Origin: Dromaius novaehollandiae
Lineage: Eukaryota; Chordata; Aves; Casuariiformes; Dromaiidae
DNA length: 64,000 nt
Assembly: GCF_036370855.1 (NCBI RefSeq)
Contig: NC_088117.1
Location: forward strand, 2,852,001-2,916,000
Direction: 5' to 3'
This document shows, in pieces, positions 13,105 through 25,900 of this stretch. Under the pieces are notes generated by a model. That model made no database searches. It worked only from the letters and a program-made list of their open reading frames with translations, and had not been told where the DNA came from. The translations under genes were made by a program, and so were the position numbers. Each line of letters begins with the position of its first letter. Within the stretch, counting starts at the first letter, position 1.

Positions 13105-16100
13105 GGAAAATCAACTTCCCTAAAAAATGTTGAAATCTTCTACTGCTTTGGAAGCAGTTCCCATGCTTCCAAACACTCTGTCTGTGTCACTTCCCTGGAA
13201 GATCTGCTGAGAAACAAAGGCAAAGTCTTTTGCTGTCCTTTTCTCCAGCACCTCTAGACCAGCTGAGAGTCAGCACTATTTGCCTTCCTCCCCCAGCACT
13301 GGGGAATGTGTGAGCTGGATGGGCTGAGTAAAAATGACCTAATGCAGAGAAGAATCAGAAAATGAGCAATAAGATGGTCATAACAATGCTTCCCGAATGA
13401 GTTCGCTGCACCCAGGGGACTGTAACCGCTGTTGGATTTCCTGTCCTGGCAGTGGCTAAACTGGGCTCATTTTATTTCCTTGACAGACAGCATCTGAGTC
13501 TGATTCAACATGTTTTTATTCTTACTTTAGAAGGGGTTTATTTTCTCCTTCTTTGTTCCCCTGGATTTTTGTAAGAGTGACATCGCTAACGCTGGCCGCG
13601 GCGCTCCGTAGCACTTGCTGTTACAGCCTCAGCTGGAGGCTGCCTCCAAAGGGAGTAGTTTTTGCTGCTCCCCGGGGTAGGACAAAATCCCACCAAGGGC
13701 CCCACTGAGCCTCGTGCCCACCAGCGGCACGGCAGAGACTCCCCGCAGCTAAGCCGTGCGGCTTGTCAGCTGCAGAGCCCAGGATGAGCCCCAGGATCAC
13801 TGAGCGGCGTTCAGAAGGACACCAGCCCTCAAGTACATCTCGGCAACCCCCCCTGCCCCGGCCCTTTATCAAACCCAGTGGAAGCAAAAGTCCCCAAACA
13901 CACTGCAGACGGACACCAACTTGCAGCACCGCCGGGCAGGCTATCGAGGGGTGGGCGCTCCTGAGCAGGACTCTGGGCAGCTTCCGGGGCTCTCAGCTAC
14001 CCAAATAAGAGTGCAGCGTGCCCCCGATAGTCTAAATAATTTTCTGTGTGTGATTAAGTGACTTGCATAGAAAGTCAGCTGTTTTGCTGCAGCAGGGGAA
14101 TTCTTCTGTCTGCAGCTCAGTAGCTAGCTGCTGAGTTATGTTTAGTCTATGGTTATAAAGTAGCCTTGTTTCTATTCTGAGAATATTTGTCTAATCAGGG
14201 GTTCGAAGAATTATTTTGCTCAGTAGAAAGCTATGGTTTTTTGGAGAAATTTCTACTCCATGATGGGCGCCTTAAAAAAGCCTCGTAAAAGCTGCAAATT
14301 GCTGGCATAGCTGGGGGCACGGTGCACACCTGTACGAAAGCCAATCTTTTTACTAACTTTGCAAGAACAAAGGAAAGGTTTTATGTTCACAGCTGCTAGC
14401 CAGCTCTGAAATGAGGGCAGGAGGCCCGTGTGCGACCGCAGCGCTGCGTGCAACTGCCGTTACCCTGGATGCTGCAGCCACTTCTTTGCAGGCAGATGAG
14501 AACCAGTGTTGGACCAGTGGGGGACACCCACGCTGGATATTAGGTTCTTCCAAGAGATGCTCAGCAGCTTTAGCTGTATTTTAATGTAGCTGCTAACTTT
14601 GGAACTTCTTTTTTTTTTTCCTTTGGTAAATCACAGGTGACTCCAGCATCTATATCTCTGGCAGTTTCCTTAGGAAGCTGATGAAATATAGGGCTGAGGG
14701 ACACCTTCTCCGCTTGAAGGGCCAAGGCCCCCGTCACCTTCAGCAGGTATAACTGCTTTATCAACCTCTCTAGTTCCTTTCCATTTAAGTATCACCTCCT
14801 GATCCCTGATGAGGGAAAACTCTGATGTTAACACCCTGATATTAGGGCATTTTTGCCAGTAGTCTTAACTTTTGCTCTCAGTTATGAAGTTTGGGCATTT
14901 TTTTGTACCTAACAAAGCATTCGTCACTTTCTGATGGTTATTCCCATTTTCCCACTTAAATTCTTTCCCCTAGGTGCTTGGCCTCATGGCTGCTTTCAGC
15001 TTGGTGAGCTTTGTCCTGCAAACGCGCCGAGAGGCACCTGCACCTCAGTGGACTTTACCCTGTTTGCACAGGACAAACACAACGGAGTTGTGACCACCCC
15101 CAACTGAGCAACCACTCATTTTTAGCCCAGAGATAAATCCCCGATAGTTGCTGCGATAAGGCCTGCCGGAGCATCCCCCTGTTCTGGAAGGCGGCAGTTT
15201 CCGCATTTGGAAATCACCTTTGGCAGCTCGGCGAAATGGCAGTGCTGGGGCGGCGGTGGTCACGGCCAGCTGCCTGCGCAGGCACCGGGCTTGGGGACAA
15301 AGCAGCTTTCCTGGGACATGCAGCAGCCACCTCGCCACCGCGGCTCGTGCTCTTGCTGTCGCCATCCCGTGCCGTCCTTCGAGCCCTCCTGCTGCTGCAG
15401 CGGCAAGTGGCTTGGATGCAGGTAATGGCTTTTTCTCTGCGAAATGCCACTTCTCCCTCTCCGGGGCCATCCCTAGCCAAGTGAGCCCCTGCGAGTTTAC
15501 TGTTCCTGCCGTGGGAACCGTCCCGCCGGGTTCAGTAACTCCGATCCATTTGAACGTGCACTTGTGGACGGCTCACCCCCATATTCACTGCCCAGGCTCG
15601 TGGCATCGGCATCAACAGCTGAGTAATTTCTTCTCTTCCAAATCCCTTGCAGCTTGATTGTGTTTTGTCCTGCAGATCTCCTTTTGCGCTAAGTAAGGAT
15701 ATTTTGATTCCCCACTCTGCTTTCATCGTTAATGCATCCTGAAGAGCCACAGCAGCCCTAGGTACCCTCATCCCCTTTGGAAAAGGAGCTGGCCTGGACA
15801 GCATGGCCGTTTCTCCATCCCGGCCGATGTCCCTCAGAGCAAAGCCCTCCCCATGGTCTGACTTGCCCAGTCCATGGTTCGCCTGCAGCTGCTCCAAGTT
15901 TCCTACGTCCTTCACGGAGCACGAACAGTCCTCAAGAAGATCATGCAGCTCCTCTTCTCAGCATGGAGGGGACAAAGCTGTGGCTTTGGTGCCACCGCAG
16001 CAGTCACACCGAGACCCATGCTGCCGCCGGGTGCCGGTGGGCAAGCAGAGGGCATTGGCAGGGCTGGGAGATCACAACGAACGCACTGAGTATTTCCACT

Positions 16101-18574
16101 CCCAGCCGAGCTTCACTTCCCACCCCGAGCCCTGCCTCTCCTGGAAATCAGAGCACCTTCAAAGCACACATGGGGTGATGTTTGCAGAATGACTCAGACC
16201 AACTTGAACTGCTGCTAATAAATTCTATTACAGCAATAACCAAATTTATATCGTTAACGCTGGCTATTTCCGTTTTCTCCTGGGAGTGACCCCAAGTCAC
16301 TGTTTTTCTGTCTTTTACACGCACTGGCGCATCTGTTCCTTGTAGGGACTGTCTCCGCAGGCAGGTCAGCAGCGTTTCCTCAAAGACATGTGCCGGATTC
16401 CTGCACCACGTCTCAAAGCAGCCCCAGTCCTTGCTGCCTAGGTTCAGATAATTCAAGTGACAGATGCAAGCCAAGATTCAGGCTAGAATCAACTTGCATG
16501 AGGGTTGGATGCTGCTGGGAGTCATCATCCACAGCCCCAAGAGGTGATGCTGAACCCGGAGCTTGGGGTGAGAGAAGGTAACGCAGCCGTGACTGCAAAC
16601 CATCAGTCTCCTGCCCTCTGCAAAGCCCCCAGGGCCAACGGGGACCCACGGTGGGCTGAGCCCAGGGACACAGAGGACTGGGACAGTGATGAAGAAATAA
16701 CCATTTTTTTAACGTGGATGGCTTGTGACTAAGCAAGGGGTAGCCAAGAGTATGCACGCAATGGAGAGCCGGGTAAAGGGCAGCAAGCTGACTTTGCCCA
16801 AGGCCAGGTATCAAGAGAAACCCTCTGGGCAGGGAAGGCAAGGTGCTGAAGGCTTCCTGGCTGGTAACGCCAGTGAGCATCACCGTTGCGTTTCCACCAT
16901 CACAAAACAAGCAGCATTGCCTAGAGCCGTGGTGAGAAAAAGGTGCAGGGCCCAGGCTCTGCTTTGGAGGACCAAGACTTGGCTCACCCATGGTGCTGCA
17001 GGTGCTGGCGTCCCTGCAGGCAGGCTCTTAGTACGCTGCTGTGCCTGCAGGACACCCACCCTGGCCACACGTCACCCCAAGCCTCCCCAGAGACCCTCCG
17101 TGCAGGGAGGTCTGGCTCAGAGGCAGCTACCAGCCCCAGGGGAGAAGTAGGGAGCAGTGTGGTCACCGGACTGTGGGACCAATGTTGAGCCCTATCCTAG
17201 GCGGGGGTCAGGGCATGCTTGCCCCTTCCCCATGCCGGGAAGGGGGTCAGGGCAGTGCCCAACACCTGGTTGCTCCTGGGACAGGCTGGGTTTGCCCAGA
17301 GATGCTGCTGCTGAGCTGAATTTGCAGGGCTGGACATACAGCAGGCGCCAGCCCTGGCAGCATGAAGTTGGAGCCCAAATCCTGCCAGCTCCCACAGAAA
17401 AAGACTTTTTTGGCTCCCAGCACCCTCAAGCAGGGCCACTGAAGCTCCCGGGGGAATCGGGCTCCCAGCACCAGGTCCTCAGCCACCATACAAAAAACAG
17501 CCCCTGGCACCAGATGCCCCCGGCACTGCTGCTCAGGGAGAAGCCCCCCTGCCCAGGCTGCAGGGACGGGGGGGACCCAAGTGCCAGCCCAGGAGCCACC
17601 TGGGCCTGCGAAGGGCTGGGGCCGGCGAGGCTCGCAGGGAGGCTGCGTTGGCCCCGGCTGGCCCAAGCAGCTCCCGGGCCCCCAGCTTGGGCGCCAACCC
17701 CCCAGGCTCGACCCAGGGGAGCCCCTCTGACGTCCTGGTCAGCAGCGCAGGCACCACTTAATGCCGCGGCCTCCAGTCAAACCCCCGAGGGGTCCCATCA
17801 GCTCTGCTCCAGCTTCCCCACTGGCCATCAGCCCCTGGTGGTTTAGGGGATGGGAGGGGGGAAACGCAGCCAGTTCCCCAAAAGAGACCATGGCTGACAG
17901 CCTTCCCCCATCAGCCACAGCTCTGGGCTCGCCACGGTGGTCCGCGGCCAGCGCACGGGGACAAGGATGCTCCCGGGTGCAGGCGACAGAGCCCCCCGGG
18001 CCCCACAGGCGACAGAACCCAGTGACTGACCTGAAACATTGCAACTGCCAAACGCAGCGTGAACAGCCTTTACAAAGCCAGTGCAGAAGAACATACTGAT
18101 TAAATCCAAAGCACGTCCTCTGCCGGGGTAGCCACAGCCCTGCTAAGCCATGCAGCCAGGAGAACTCAAACCAGCAGTGTTGGGTTTTCGTTGCTTCTTT
18201 CCTTGATTCAGTTTTGATCTGTCCCCAGAGGGACTCTGAACTACACAGGTCCCTTCTGTTCCTGCACATTTCCACAGGCAGAGGTTTATGCCCTGCTGTG
18301 TTTACATGCTATCCACGGGAACAGGCTTGGTGGTCTAGCTTTGGGAAAGCTTTCCGTGTGGCTACAGTGCTGCACCTGGGCCTGGCCTTGGCCCTTAGCC
18401 TGGGAGCGTCTGGTGGCTACTTCACCACAGAACAAAGCTCTGAAATGCACGGCACCAGATTTTTCCCACCTTTAGCTACGCAATAACAATGTCACACTAC
18501 CCAGTGACGCAAGGGAAGCCCAGCTCCGCCAGTGCCGAGCTGCCTGGAGAAACATACCACCAAGAAAAGGCAGG

Positions 18575-19714
18575 TACAAGAAATTATATTCTCCTTTTAT
18601 TTACCTATGACCATGACAATGTATTTTTGCTAGCTGCAGAGATGCTTTGCACTGTAAACTCGGCACCTGGACGCAGACAGTCTGTCCAGCTCTGCCAGGT
18701 TCAGCAATAACCCACGTTTCTCAAAACACAATATTGTTATCCAGAGTAGTGAGAGCGTCTGATTCACAGAGCTGCTTATCTACACCATCAAACCCTCTGT
18801 CGTCAGGGAATGATATATACACCCAGGCTCCCCCAGCGGCCCGCTGCTAGGGAACACGCCGTTTGTCAGATAAAACCTGCAAACTTAGAAAATTTTGTAC
18901 GCACTCTTAAAAGAGAAGGCATCCGTTCCACTGGAGAACTCCGCCGAGACACACACAAATATTGCACTTGTAATTTCAGAACAGGAAAGGACACAAGGAT
19001 TTCCTATTACACAGCAACGCGTCCAGCTATAGGAGGTCAATAAATAAACCAGGAGGTGAGGGGTGGGAGCAGGAAGCGGTTTGATTGCACACCTCCAGCG
19101 CAGGGGGACGAACCGGCTTTCGCTGCTCCCGGGGGTGACTTGCCACAAGCGAAGGAAGCGCCGGGCTCCTGTGAGATAGCTGCGTTGGGGGAGCACGGGA
19201 GCCAGGCCAGCGAGGCTCTCGCCGGCATGGGGAAGCACAGCAGCATCGGTGACGTGGGACTGGTCCAGTTCAGAAGTCTTATGTCCAGGGAAGATGTTCA
19301 CGGTGGTGCTGTTTTCCCCTTGCCGGAGCCCTGCACAAAAGTCCTCCTCCTCCTCACCGAGTCGGGATCACTCGTCGCCTTCCAGGAGCGCTCGCAGCTC
19401 AGGCATGTGCTTCACAGTAGTCTTGTGGGAGCTCCCCTCCTGGCTAAAATCCATGCCAGAGTCACCCCAAAGGCGTCGTACCAGCGATGGTGAGATGGGG
19501 GCGATGGAGCAGTACCAGACTGCTTGGTTGGTTGGTCCCCTCGGCGTCACGCCCGGTGCCTTCGCCTGCCTCATGCCCGGCTGCTGCAGGAATATGGCTT
19601 GGGGGCATGAACGCCAGCAGGAAGGCAAGCTCCCGCCATCCCCCGGGAAGGCCACCACCACCCGATTTCATGTAAACACACAGTTCCCACTCTGCCCCGA
19701 GAGAGTCCTTGGGT
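18575..19714 (-). other. RGS3: RGS3 3' untranslated region
   Basis: Between the stop codon and the first canonical poly(A) signal on the minus strand are about 1.1 kb without a continued frame. AATAAA at 18601-18596 is followed 15-45 bases later by T/G-rich sequence (TTTCTTGGTGGTATGTTTC), the normal layout of a cleavage site. I saw no other AATAAA or ATTAAA on this strand between the stop and that point. The exact cleavage position is an estimate. Confidence 0.6.
18596..18601 (-). terminator. Poly(A) signal AATAAA for RGS3
   Basis: AATAAA on the minus strand, about 1.1 kb after the RGS3 stop codon, with a GT-rich downstream element within 45 bases. It is the first canonical hexamer on this strand after the stop. 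The next clusters of the hexamer are more than 5 kb further on, near 13.5 kb. Confidence 0.6.
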
Positions 19715-19900
19715 CTACAGTGGGGAGCTGGCTTTCTTCTGGTTAATTATGTCTAAGTACAAGTCAGAGCGGAGGAAGCGGGGGTAGGAGTCCTTCTCCA
19801 TGAGCCCATAAATTCTCTTCTGAGCGAGGTCGAAGCAGCTGCGGGTGATGTTCTGCAGGTTTTCCTTGGTGTGCTCCCGCGTGTAGGAGTCCAGGTTCAC
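19715..19900 (-). CDS. RGS3: RGS3 last coding exon, end of the RGS domain and stop
   Basis: The exon begins at GTG after a TGCAG acceptor and encodes [17 protein letters not shown], then [20 protein letters not shown], then [18 protein letters not shown] and KASSPL, with a TAG stop at 19717-19715. The Asn of VNLDS (equivalent to RGS4 Asn128), the D-S-Y-x-R-F-L-x-S block and the Arg contacting G-alpha switch I are all intact. The C-terminal tail KKxSSPL closely follows human KKMSPPL. Chance similarity can be excluded. Confidence 0.98.
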   Translation of the reverse strand: MNLDSYTREHTKENLQNITRSCFDLAQKRIYGLMEKDSYPRFLRSDLYLDIINQKKASSPL

Positions 19901-22900
19901 CTGCAGGGAACAGAGACCAGCCCCGGTGAGCAGCTCCGGGAGCAGCCACCGAGGCACGCGCACGCGGCCTGCAGCCAGCTGCATATCACAGGTACTCGCT
20001 AGCACAGCCCTAAGGAAAAATAGCTTTGGAGAGAAATTCTTTAAAAAAGTAAGCGTGAGTTACGGACAGCAGTCCCACCCCGCGCTTGCTGAGCTCGTGC
20101 TCTGCAGGACGGTCGCACCAACCCGTGCCACACCAGCACCTCCGTCTAGCAAGGAGGGCCTGCCAGGGAGCTCCAGCTCCTGCTTGCAGTAACAGCAGAT
20201 GCTGGCAAAGGCGCCACGAGGTTTGGCCAGCCCAAGACACTCTCAGCAACATGCGCGCACACGACCAGGCCTGCTGGCATGCAGCCGTCATGCAAACTCG
20301 GCATGGTACGAGAGCCCAGTGTCCCTGCTGTGCCCCCCGAGCCCCCAGGGACCCAACGGCGGCTAAGGCCCGGCAGCTGCCCTCACCTCCTTGCAGGACT
20401 GGATAGCGATGTACTCCGCAAAGATCTTCTTGGCTTTGGACACCATCTTGGACTGCGATTTGATCTTTTTGTACTCTTCGCACGCCAGCCAGAACTCCAG
20501 GTTCTCCTCACTGAACTCAGTGCGCAGGAAGGCCCTGAAGGCTGCCAGCCCATCTGCGGGGACAGTTACATATCTCTACTCCCAGCTCGCAGGCACGGAA
20601 CAGCCTTAGCCAAGCCACCCTGGAAAGCTGCAACCTAAAATACCTCCTCCCTGCATCTTCCCCTAAAAGTTCCTCGTGAGCCCGTGGCTGACCTTAGCTC
20701 CTCAAGGCACCACGGATGCAGGAAAAGGGTAGCCTCATCTCTACCCCCACTGTTCCCCCAAAATATCGGAAGGGGTTAAGACAGGAAATCTCAGATTTAT
20801 TCATGCCCATGCCCAGATATTCCCCTGGTGGAAAACAGAAGAGGAAGGAGGTGGTAAACACGTACATTTGTGAAGCAGCAGTTTCTCTAGAGACTCCCCC
20901 CACTTGAGAGCTTCCTCCGGAGTCGGCCTGCGAGAGAAGGGGTGCACGTTGGCATGGCAAAACAGCAAAAGCCGCTCGCGGCAGGAGACAACGGCGTTCG
21001 CTGCCTGCCGCTAGACAGCACCAGCTGCCATGAAACCAAAACATCTCCAGCAGGCAAAGCATCGCCATCCGCCCCGGCCGGGCTGGCCCCGACTCGGACA
21101 TTGGCACCAGCGTTTCCAGGGCACCCGCAGGCTGCAAAGCCAGGCTCGGCGCCCGCTACAGCCCACAGGCAGCACTGCCTCGGCTCTCCTGGAAGGGACC
21201 CTCGGCAAAAGGAAAATCCAAAATAACGATAAGGGCTCTGCAAGCAGCCAAGCCACTTGGGGCATCTGAGCAAGAAGCAGGAAAGCCCTGAGCAATGCCC
21301 AAGAGCTGAGCCAGAAGTTAAAGTGCCCGGGCCAAGCTAGACGGACCCGGGAACTGTGTGCAGAGCCCGGGGCCACACGTCAGGGCCAGCCCTGCCGAGG
21401 ACCCGCCGTTACGTGCAGCCTCCCCGCTGCAAGCGAGAGCTCCCCATCTGGCAAGCGGAGGGCCACGAGGCACAGGGACTCCGACCACAAGGACCTCGGC
21501 CGTCCCGCTTAAGCTGCCGAGCGTGAGACAGCAGCGGCAGGGCAGGCTGCGAGGGGAGGGTTTGTCTCCGTCTGCTGGAGCATCTCCAGAGCAGAAGTGG
21601 TTTTTCAAACCATCCTACAGCGAGTTCCCCACAAGGGAAATTTCCAGCTCAAGCCGATCTCCTCCCGAAGGCTGTGCTGCCTCCCAGAAACAAGGCACCG
21701 GGCAGGGAGCCTCCCGCTCACCTCTGGAGAAATCATCCAGAGCACAACTGCTTAAAAAAGCTCCTCTAGAGAGAGGAGTTGCTGACCCACAGCCTCCCTG
21801 ACCCCCAGCCGGGGCTGCGGGGCCACCCCAGCCTCTCCCCACTTGCCAGGAGGCGACACTTGGCATGGCCGGGGTTCGTCCCCCAGCCCCCAGGGCCGGT
21901 GGGCTGCCCGGTGCCCAGCCCCGATGACCCCCACCTCCCGCTCGCGCTACCTACTTGAGCGACTTGAGCACTTTGTCCAGCTTGCTGCTCGGGTTGGCTC
22001 CCGGGGACTCGTTCCGCCGCCGGAAAATCCCCAGGCGGTTCTTCATGTCTTTGGCTCTAGGGGGAAGAGCGAGGTTTAGTAGCCAGGCAAGGGGCAGCGC
22101 CGGGGGCTGCAGAGGCGCCGGGGCCGCAGGACTCGCGCCCAGGGGATCAGCCGCCAGCCCGGCCCCACGCGACGGCAGCGGGTGCGGAGAGGAGGCGCGG
22201 GGCGAGACCGAGGGGCCTCCCGCTCGCGCCGGCTCGCCCCCGACACCTACTCCTTCATGGTGTGCCGGCGCTGCAAGCTCCCGTTGTGCGGCCGCTGCAC
22301 GCCCAGCAGCATCTCCGAGTGAAACTCCAGCGGCTGCGGCTTGGAAAGGTCCCGGAAAAAGGGCATAGCGGCTCCGTGCGGTGCCGGCAGCCCAGGCCGC
22401 GGCAGCACGCAGGGGCCTCGCAGCCCGCGGAGCGGCTCCCCGGAGCGACCGGCCCAGCCAGATGCTCGGGCGCTCTGACGCCGGCTCCGTGCCGCGCTCC
22501 CGCTCCCGCTCCGGGCCGGCGGGTCCGGAAGTGGGAGGGCTCAGCCCGAGGAGCTTTAAACGCTCCATGGCGTGAAGGAGGCATGTGTGAGTAAGGGCTG
22601 TGTCAGCGCCCAGCCACGGCCCCGCACGGCCGGCAGCTATTTATGATGGCTCCGCCGGTCGTTGCTGGGGTAACCCAAGGAAGGGTGGAAAAATCAGCGT
22701 CGCGGGAGCATAGTGGGGCCTTTCACGAGCCGGGGAGGGGGGAGAAACGCGGCGGGGATTTACGAGCGCTATTTATGGAGCCCAGGCAGCCTCAGGAATG
22801 CAGCGGGGATGCCGGCGGCTGGCCAAGCAGGGGTTAAGGGTTGCGCCCGGACCCACGGCACCCGCGCTGGGGACCCACGCGTGACACAGCGACAAGGCAC

Positions 22901-25900
22901 GGGGTCTGTCCCCAGCACTGCCCTGCAGAAAGGCGGCTCTTTATAACCGGGTGTTTGCCCAGGGGGGGTCACCCTGCCCACGGGAGAGGCTGCGGGGAGG
23001 GTGCTGGGTGCTTGCACGTGTTGGACACCCAGCGCTACGACCCTCCCTGAGCGCTCGGCCCGGGCTCAGCCAACCCCTGGTACACAGGTCCCACACACAG
23101 ACAAACACCCGGACACGGGGCTCCCAGTCCCCCCGGCCAGGAGGAAGCGCACAGGAGAAATGGGCAACTGCCGCAGGAAAGCGTCAAGCAGGACCCCTGC
23201 TCGGCCCCAGCCCAGGTCCCACCAGGCAGCGCAAAGGCTTTCGAGTCTGCGCACGCGGGAGGGAGAAGAGGTGGCGGGCGCGAGGAAGGGCGCGGACGAT
23301 GCTGTCCCCTCGTGGCACAGCTCCTGCATGACACTGTGGCATGGAAGTGGCACAGGGGACAGGCACAGGGCGGTGGCAGCAGGGCACCTTGAGCTGCAGC
23401 CAAGGCCAGCAGTGGCACCGGGGCAGATGGGGTCCTCGGGGTGCTGTGGCCGGACCCACCTTGGGTCCCACGCGAGTCGCGCAGTTGGCTGCACCCCAGG
23501 GCTCGCGAAGGAGCCCCGTTTGCCCATCGCATGAGCCCAGCCAGCCTGTGCCCACCCCACTCCATGCCCAGGGCCTGCTGAGGACGGCACCAGCACGGGG
23601 ACGATTCGAGATGAAGGGGTGCCCCGCACGGAGGGATGCTGTCCAGAGCCACAGATCTCTCCCAGTCTCAGAACACGGAGGTAAAACAATAATCCACTAG
23701 AAAAAGAGTTGCAACAACCCCAGGCTCAATCCTGCAAGGTGCCAAGCGCGCTGGTGCTGAGCCAGCGACGGGCTTCAGCGCGCGGTCGGCTGCCGGCCCC
23801 CTGCTCCTCGTCCTGCAGGCCGCGGCCCCTCGTCCCCGCGGGGCAGCGAGTCCCGCTGGCTGCCAGCTGCCGACCATCAGCTCAACGCTAACATGGGAAA
23901 AGCGGATCCAAAACAAGGAGCCTCCCTCCACAAACACCATCTGCCTCCCATTACCGCGCCGCCGGGACCGCCGCCATCCCAGGGAGAGCCGCCACGCGGG
24001 ACGCCGCGATCCCACACGGCTCCAACCAACAATTTGAGCGGTGTTCCCGATTTAGCGAGGCGGCCGCTGCGGCTCGGGTTCTCATGAGGCTCTAAAAGCA
24101 GCGAAAAGCACTTGTGTGTGTGCAGGGGGACGTGAGAGACAGCACACGTGGGCTGGACACATATTTAGCCTTCTGCAAAACACCAAGAAACCCTACGGCA
24201 CCCAAAGCTCAGGAGCTCGCAGGTGGACGCGGCTCACGGGCAGGTCTGCTGTCTCTAATATGCAATATCTGAAAAAGTTTCCAAACTCCCAACGAGGGAG
24301 ATGCTGCTCTCTCGGCGGCCCTCTCGCACGCGATTGCAAATAAATAACAACCAGCGTTAAACCGGCCGGCACCAGCGGCAGGCGTGCACCACCCTGAGCC
24401 GCCGGCCTGGCTGCAGCGCAAAACGCCCCCGCAAAAACAACACGGTGCAAGAAACCCCTGGTCTCTGTTTGCAGTCACAGGTACGAAGCAATCTGCCCCC
24501 GGGCACGGCCGTGAGGCCGCATCCTGCCCGCGTCCCCTGCCAACCGCGCCGCCCTCCAGGGCACAGCACTCCGGTCCTACCTTTCCAGGTATTTCTCGGA
24601 AAAGTCCACCATGGCGTGGTACATCGGGAGGCGAGCGGCGGCCGGAGGCGCGTGCCGGTGCCGGCAGCGGAGCCGTGTGCCCACGGCAGCCACTTGCACC
24701 ATAAATACTCCTCGGGGACGGGGCGCGAGCGGGCTGCGCAGCCAATAGCCGGGCCGCGTGCCGCTGCGCCGCTCCCCAGCGCATCCCCTGCTCTCTCAAG
24801 GTGAGGGAAAAAACCCCTCTCCGCAGCCGCCTCCGAGCCCCCGGCGCGGGGAAGCGGGACCCGGCTGCAGCCTCCCTCCGCCCGGCCCCCGGCCACGGCC
24901 GCCGGAGCTGCGGCAGGGCCCGGGCTGCGGGCAGCGGGGGGGGATAGGATGTCCCCGCTGCGGATGGGAGAGGATTCATTTTAATTTCAAGCGTCGGGGA
25001 GGGGGGGGGAATAATGCGAAGAGCTAAAAATACCCAGCCGCAGCGGCTGCGCGGGACCTCGCAGGGCAACAGTGCCGCTCGCTGGCAGCCGGCGCGCACG
25101 GCGAAGGGCGGCCGGGCCGCGCGTCTCGGCCCTCTCGCTCGCCCGCTTTGCGCCCCGGCGCGTCCCGAAACACGTGCGGGTTCTCCCCTCGCTCCGAGCC
25201 CCGTGCGGGGAGCAACGCCCCACCTCCAGACACCGCCGTAACCTCTTGCCACGCAAAAACCGCTGGCAATTCGCTCCAAAACGTCGCCCCGGGAGGTAAC
25301 GCCCGCGGGTACTTCTGTCCCCGCTGAACTGCGGCTGCGTTGGCAAGAAACAGGGGCCACGGCGCCCTCGTCCTCGCCAGCGCCCACCTTAAAATAGCCC
25401 TTTTGGGTGGCAGCCCACGGGGAGAGGCGGAGGGTGGCCCCGGAGCCGAACGCAGCCGGGGAGCAAGGCCACGCTGCCGCCAGCTTCCCTTGGTGGCCCC
25501 AGTCCCCAGCGCGGGGCTCACCCAGGGCCGGGCCCAGCCGCCGCTCCAGCGCAGCGCTCTCCGGTTTGCCGTGCCGGAGCCCTTCCCCATGCTGCGAAAC
25601 CTCCCCAGCGCTCCTCCCGGCGCGGGGCCGGCGGGAAGGCAGCCTGCGGCTCACGTTTCAGGGCCTCGCGTGGCCTCTCCCCAAACTCCACATCCATCCG
25701 AGCGACGCGAACCCCCACAGCCGGGCCTGTCCTGCCCTCCTCCCCGAAAATCAGGCTCCAAGGACTCCCAAAACAAGATCCTAGTTGATGCCCATCGCCA
25801 CCACCACCTCCTTCCTTGCAAAGCTCGGGAAAACGAGACGGGGGGGCCCAAGGGCTACCCGGGTGAGGTGCTTAGCCCCAAAAGCACAGGGAGCCGGCGC

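Larger units (their letters stand above)
12400..18570. other. Non-coding DNA between the CR1 copy and the RGS3 poly(A) site
   Basis: No supportable gene. It holds the poly(C) and poly(T) tracts and an AT-rich island at about 14.03-14.24 kb with an imperfect 20-base palindrome around TAGCTAGCT. Open frames near 15.2-15.9 and 17.0-17.8 kb are GC-rich shadows without domain similarity. Confidence 0.6.

Noticed and set aside
1-18570. A downstream neighbour gene such as ZNF618 (next to RGS3 in human)
   Set aside because: No zinc-finger or other exon is recognisable here. In human the distance between the two genes is large, so it is expected beyond the window.
21951-22568. 205-codon minus frame starting in strong ATG context
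   Set aside because: It reads through the RGS3S exon in the wrong frame and across the intron. It is treated only as a possible uORF start, not a gene.
24209-25654. 481-codon open frame on the minus strand
   Set aside because: It runs through the CpG-dense promoter region where stops are scarce. It covers the first exon at 24.6 kb in another frame, has no domain similarity and is Arg/Ala/Pro/Gly-rich, as expected from GC-rich DNA.
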